DNA of 5,993 nucleotides from CAJCIY01 sp964245825 (GTDB taxonomy: Bacteria; Actinomycetota; Actinomycetes; Mycobacteriales; CAJCIY01): the NCBI GenBank assembly GCA_964245825.1, contig CAXTNT010000031.1:1-5993 (forward strand), in the 5' to 3' direction. The notes beneath the pieces are model-generated. The model did not search any database, had not been told where the DNA came from, and worked only from the letters and a program-made list of their open reading frames with translations. How positions within the stretch are numbered: position 1 is the first letter of the stretch; each line of letters starts with the position of its first letter. This document shows, piece by piece, positions 4,682-5,993 of the stretch. The translations under genes and the position numbers were made by a program.

Positions 4682-5465
4682 TCACCGCCGCCGGGCTGTG
4701 AGGGCGAGCTCGGCGGCGCCGTAGCTGTTGTCGTTCGCGTTCAACGTCACGCCGGGTGCGACGAGCTCGTCGATGCGGTCGAGGATCTCGATGCTCAACA
4801 CGACGTCGGCAGCTGGCAGCTGGGATTCGAGCTGCTCCATGGTGCGCGGGCCGACGATCGCTGAGGTGACGCCCGGGTGGTTGATCGCCCACGCGAGTGC
4901 GAGGTCGATCATCGTCAATCCGGACTGCTCGGCGAGCAGCGCGAGTTGTTCGACGACGTCGAGCTTGCGCTGGTTGGCCGGCGAGCTCATGTCGAATCTG
5001 GCGTTCGGTCGCGCGGCTGAGATCGGTGTGCCGGGGGCGTTCTTGCGCCACCGGCCGGTGAGCCAACCTCCGGAGAGCGGGCTGTAGACGAGGGTTCCCA
5101 TGCCGTAGCGCTGCGTCGTCGGGAGGACGTCCTCCTCGATCCCACGAACCAGGATCGAGCACGGCGGCTGCTCGGTGACGAACCGCTCGAGACTTCGCTC
5201 CTTCGATGCCCACTGAGCTTCGACGATCTGGCTGGCCGAGTACGAGGACGACCCGAGGTAGCAGACGTTGCCCTGGTGCACGAGGTCGGTCAGCGCTCCC
5301 AGGGTCTCCTCGACGTCGGTCGTCGCGCTGGGACGGTGCACCTGATACAGGTCGAGGTAATCCGTCCGCAGACGACGCAGCGAGTTCTCGACCTCGTGGA
5401 TGATCCACTTCCGGGAGCCGCCGCTGTGGTTCGGGTGGTCGTCCATCGGCATGAAGAACGTGGGT
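4682..5465 (-). pseudogene. Aldo/keto reductase, N-terminally truncated
   Basis: The frame (open from 5494 to TGA 4682-4684) carries the C-terminal three quarters of a YghZ/Kvbeta-like aldo/keto reductase. Seen in order (numbered from a TTG at 5494): FFMPMDD (13-19), the barrel strand DLYQVHRP with catalytic His53, GSSSYSASQIVEAQ (81-94), VYSPLSGGWLTGR (136-148), and the NADPH-binding GPRTMEQLE (215-223). Family members are about 330-340 aa and begin with some 80 residues carrying the Asp and Tyr of the tetrad and the Lys just before FFMP. Here homology starts precisely after that Lys; residues 1-12 are out-of-frame translation of the preceding CMD gene's end. With Asp, Tyr and Lys gone the enzyme cannot work in the usual way. 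The remaining 260 codons have no stop, so the deletion looks recent. It is last in a cupin-CMD-reductase row on one strand. Confidence 0.85.
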
Positions 5466-5757
5466 TCAGCGGGTGACGTCGTTGACGGCGGCAACGCCGT
5501 TCAGGGTGCGGGGATAGCCGATGAACGGCAGCACCACGCTCAGGACCGCGAGCAGGTTCTCGCGGGTGTTGCCGACCTGGAGGTTGCCGTTGACGGCGCG
5601 ACCGCAGTGACGCCGCCGTCGGCCAGCGCGGCGTCGGCCATGATGCGGAGCTCGGAGAGCCCGCCGGCGGCGAGGATCGCGGCGAGCTGCAGCATCACCC
5701 GCGGTGTGCAAGTCGAGCGTCTCGTCCAGTCGTGTGGCGTCGGTGAGAACCTCTTGG
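5466..5757 (-). pseudogene. Carboxymuconolactone decarboxylase (CMD)-family gene, frameshifted and internally deleted
   Basis: Homology switches frame twice. First comes TDATRLDETLDLHT (about 5745-5703); then in another frame RVMLQLAAILAAGGLSEL and RIMADAAL (about 5701-5625); then back to the first frame with NGNLQVGNTRENLLAVL, VLPFIGYPRTLN and GVAAVNDVTR, ending at TGA 5466-5468. The first switch is explained by one extra base near 5700-5703. The second (about 5595-5612) probably joins the start of the first CMD repeat to the end of the second: two-domain members of the family have about 250 residues, while about 92 remain. No start codon is visible after the cupin stop. CMD/AhpD-like proteins act in peroxide handling or ring-lactone chemistry; the original substrate is unknown. 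The gene cannot make a proper protein as written, unless sequence errors explain part of it. Confidence 0.75.
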
Positions 5758-5993
5758 CTACACCCCCGCCGCGCGGTGCGCGGCCGAGTACTGCTCGTCG
5801 GTGACCGGCTCGAGCCAGGTGGTCGCCTCGCCGGCGCCCGCGGCGTCGAGGACGGCGTAGTGGCACATCATGTTCTCGGCCGTCCCGTGGAAGTGCTCCT
5901 CGCCCGCCGGCGTCCACACGCTCTCCCCGGCGCGTAGCACGACGGTCGTGCCGTCGCGGGTGCCGACCAGGCCGACCCCGTCGGTGCACACCA
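5758..5993 (-). CDS. Cupin-domain protein, C-terminal part (N-terminus off right edge)
   Basis: An open frame enters at the right edge and ends at TAG 5758-5760. It shows the second half of a small single-domain cupin: TDGVGLVGTRDG, then VLRAGESVWTPAGEEHFHG, the second cupin motif with metal-binding-type His (EEHFHG), and WLEPVTDEQYSAA near the end. This pattern is that of the roughly 130-aa cupins related to (R)-mandelonitrile lyase, which often stand beside CMD and aldo/keto reductase genes. The GTG at 5989-5991 is almost certainly internal, since the first cupin motif is missing. The role is not known; the group includes lyases and metal-binding proteins. It is the only undamaged member of the row within view. 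Confidence 0.85.
   Translation of the reverse strand, partial: VCTDGVGLVGTRDGTTVVLRAGESVWTPAGEEHFHGTAENMMCHYAVLDAAGAGEATTWLEPVTDEQYSAAHRAAGV

Noticed and set aside
3839..4700. Second copy of the tRNA-Val 3' end as attR
   Set aside because: I compared the T-arm and acceptor sequence by eye and found no duplicate. The other end, if any, is outside the window or lost.
4331..4864. 177-aa plus-strand protein
   Set aside because: Only its first 30 residues resemble a known family. The 3' part is antisense to the reductase, so the whole is not a real gene.
4605..5408. 267-codon minus-strand frame overlapping the reductase
   Set aside because: It is out of frame with the aldo/keto reductase motifs and Arg/Pro-rich; a shadow frame.
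5758..5991. Complete 77-aa cupin starting at GTG 5991
   Set aside because: Cupins of this type need the first histidine motif upstream of this point, so the GTG is internal and the gene continues off the edge.

Overview
The window is high-GC DNA with strongly GC-biased codon use, GTG starts and actinobacterial protein families: a CspA-type cold-shock protein, a PGPGW membrane protein, and a COG1926-type phosphoribosyltransferase. It fits a chromosomal segment of an actinomycete; genus cannot be read from it. A run of 10 Ns at 3602-3611 marks it as draft assembly.

Left part (1-2429): on the minus strand, the N-terminus of a DEAD-box RNA helicase runs off the left edge. It is preceded by a 67-aa cold-shock protein with a textbook 12-bp terminator hairpin. 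Divergently, on the plus strand, lies an intact 349-aa membrane fatty-acid desaturase with all three histidine boxes. RNA chaperone, RNA helicase and membrane desaturase are the three classic parts of cold adaptation, so this looks like a small cold-response neighbourhood.

Middle (2430-3838): a phosphoribosyltransferase and a PGPGW small membrane protein (interrupted by the N gap), both on the plus strand. Each start codon sits 6 nt after a -10-like hexamer, which suggests leaderless mRNAs. A complete tRNA-Val(CAC) with encoded CCA follows.

Right part (3839-5993): a decayed zone. Directly after the tRNA 3' end are remnants of two tyrosine recombinases: a C-terminal piece on the minus strand carrying the catalytic His/Tyr segment, and an N-terminal piece on the plus strand with a good ribosome binding site but a frameshift. 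Beyond, on the minus strand, is a former cupin - carboxymuconolactone decarboxylase (CMD) - aldo/keto reductase cluster. The cupin looks sound (its N-terminus lies off the right edge), the CMD gene is frameshifted and internally deleted, and the aldo/keto reductase has lost about its first 80 residues, including three of four catalytic residues. The simplest reading is a tRNA-targeted integration hot spot left with scars of excised or eroding elements. I found no new defence or RNA-guided system here.
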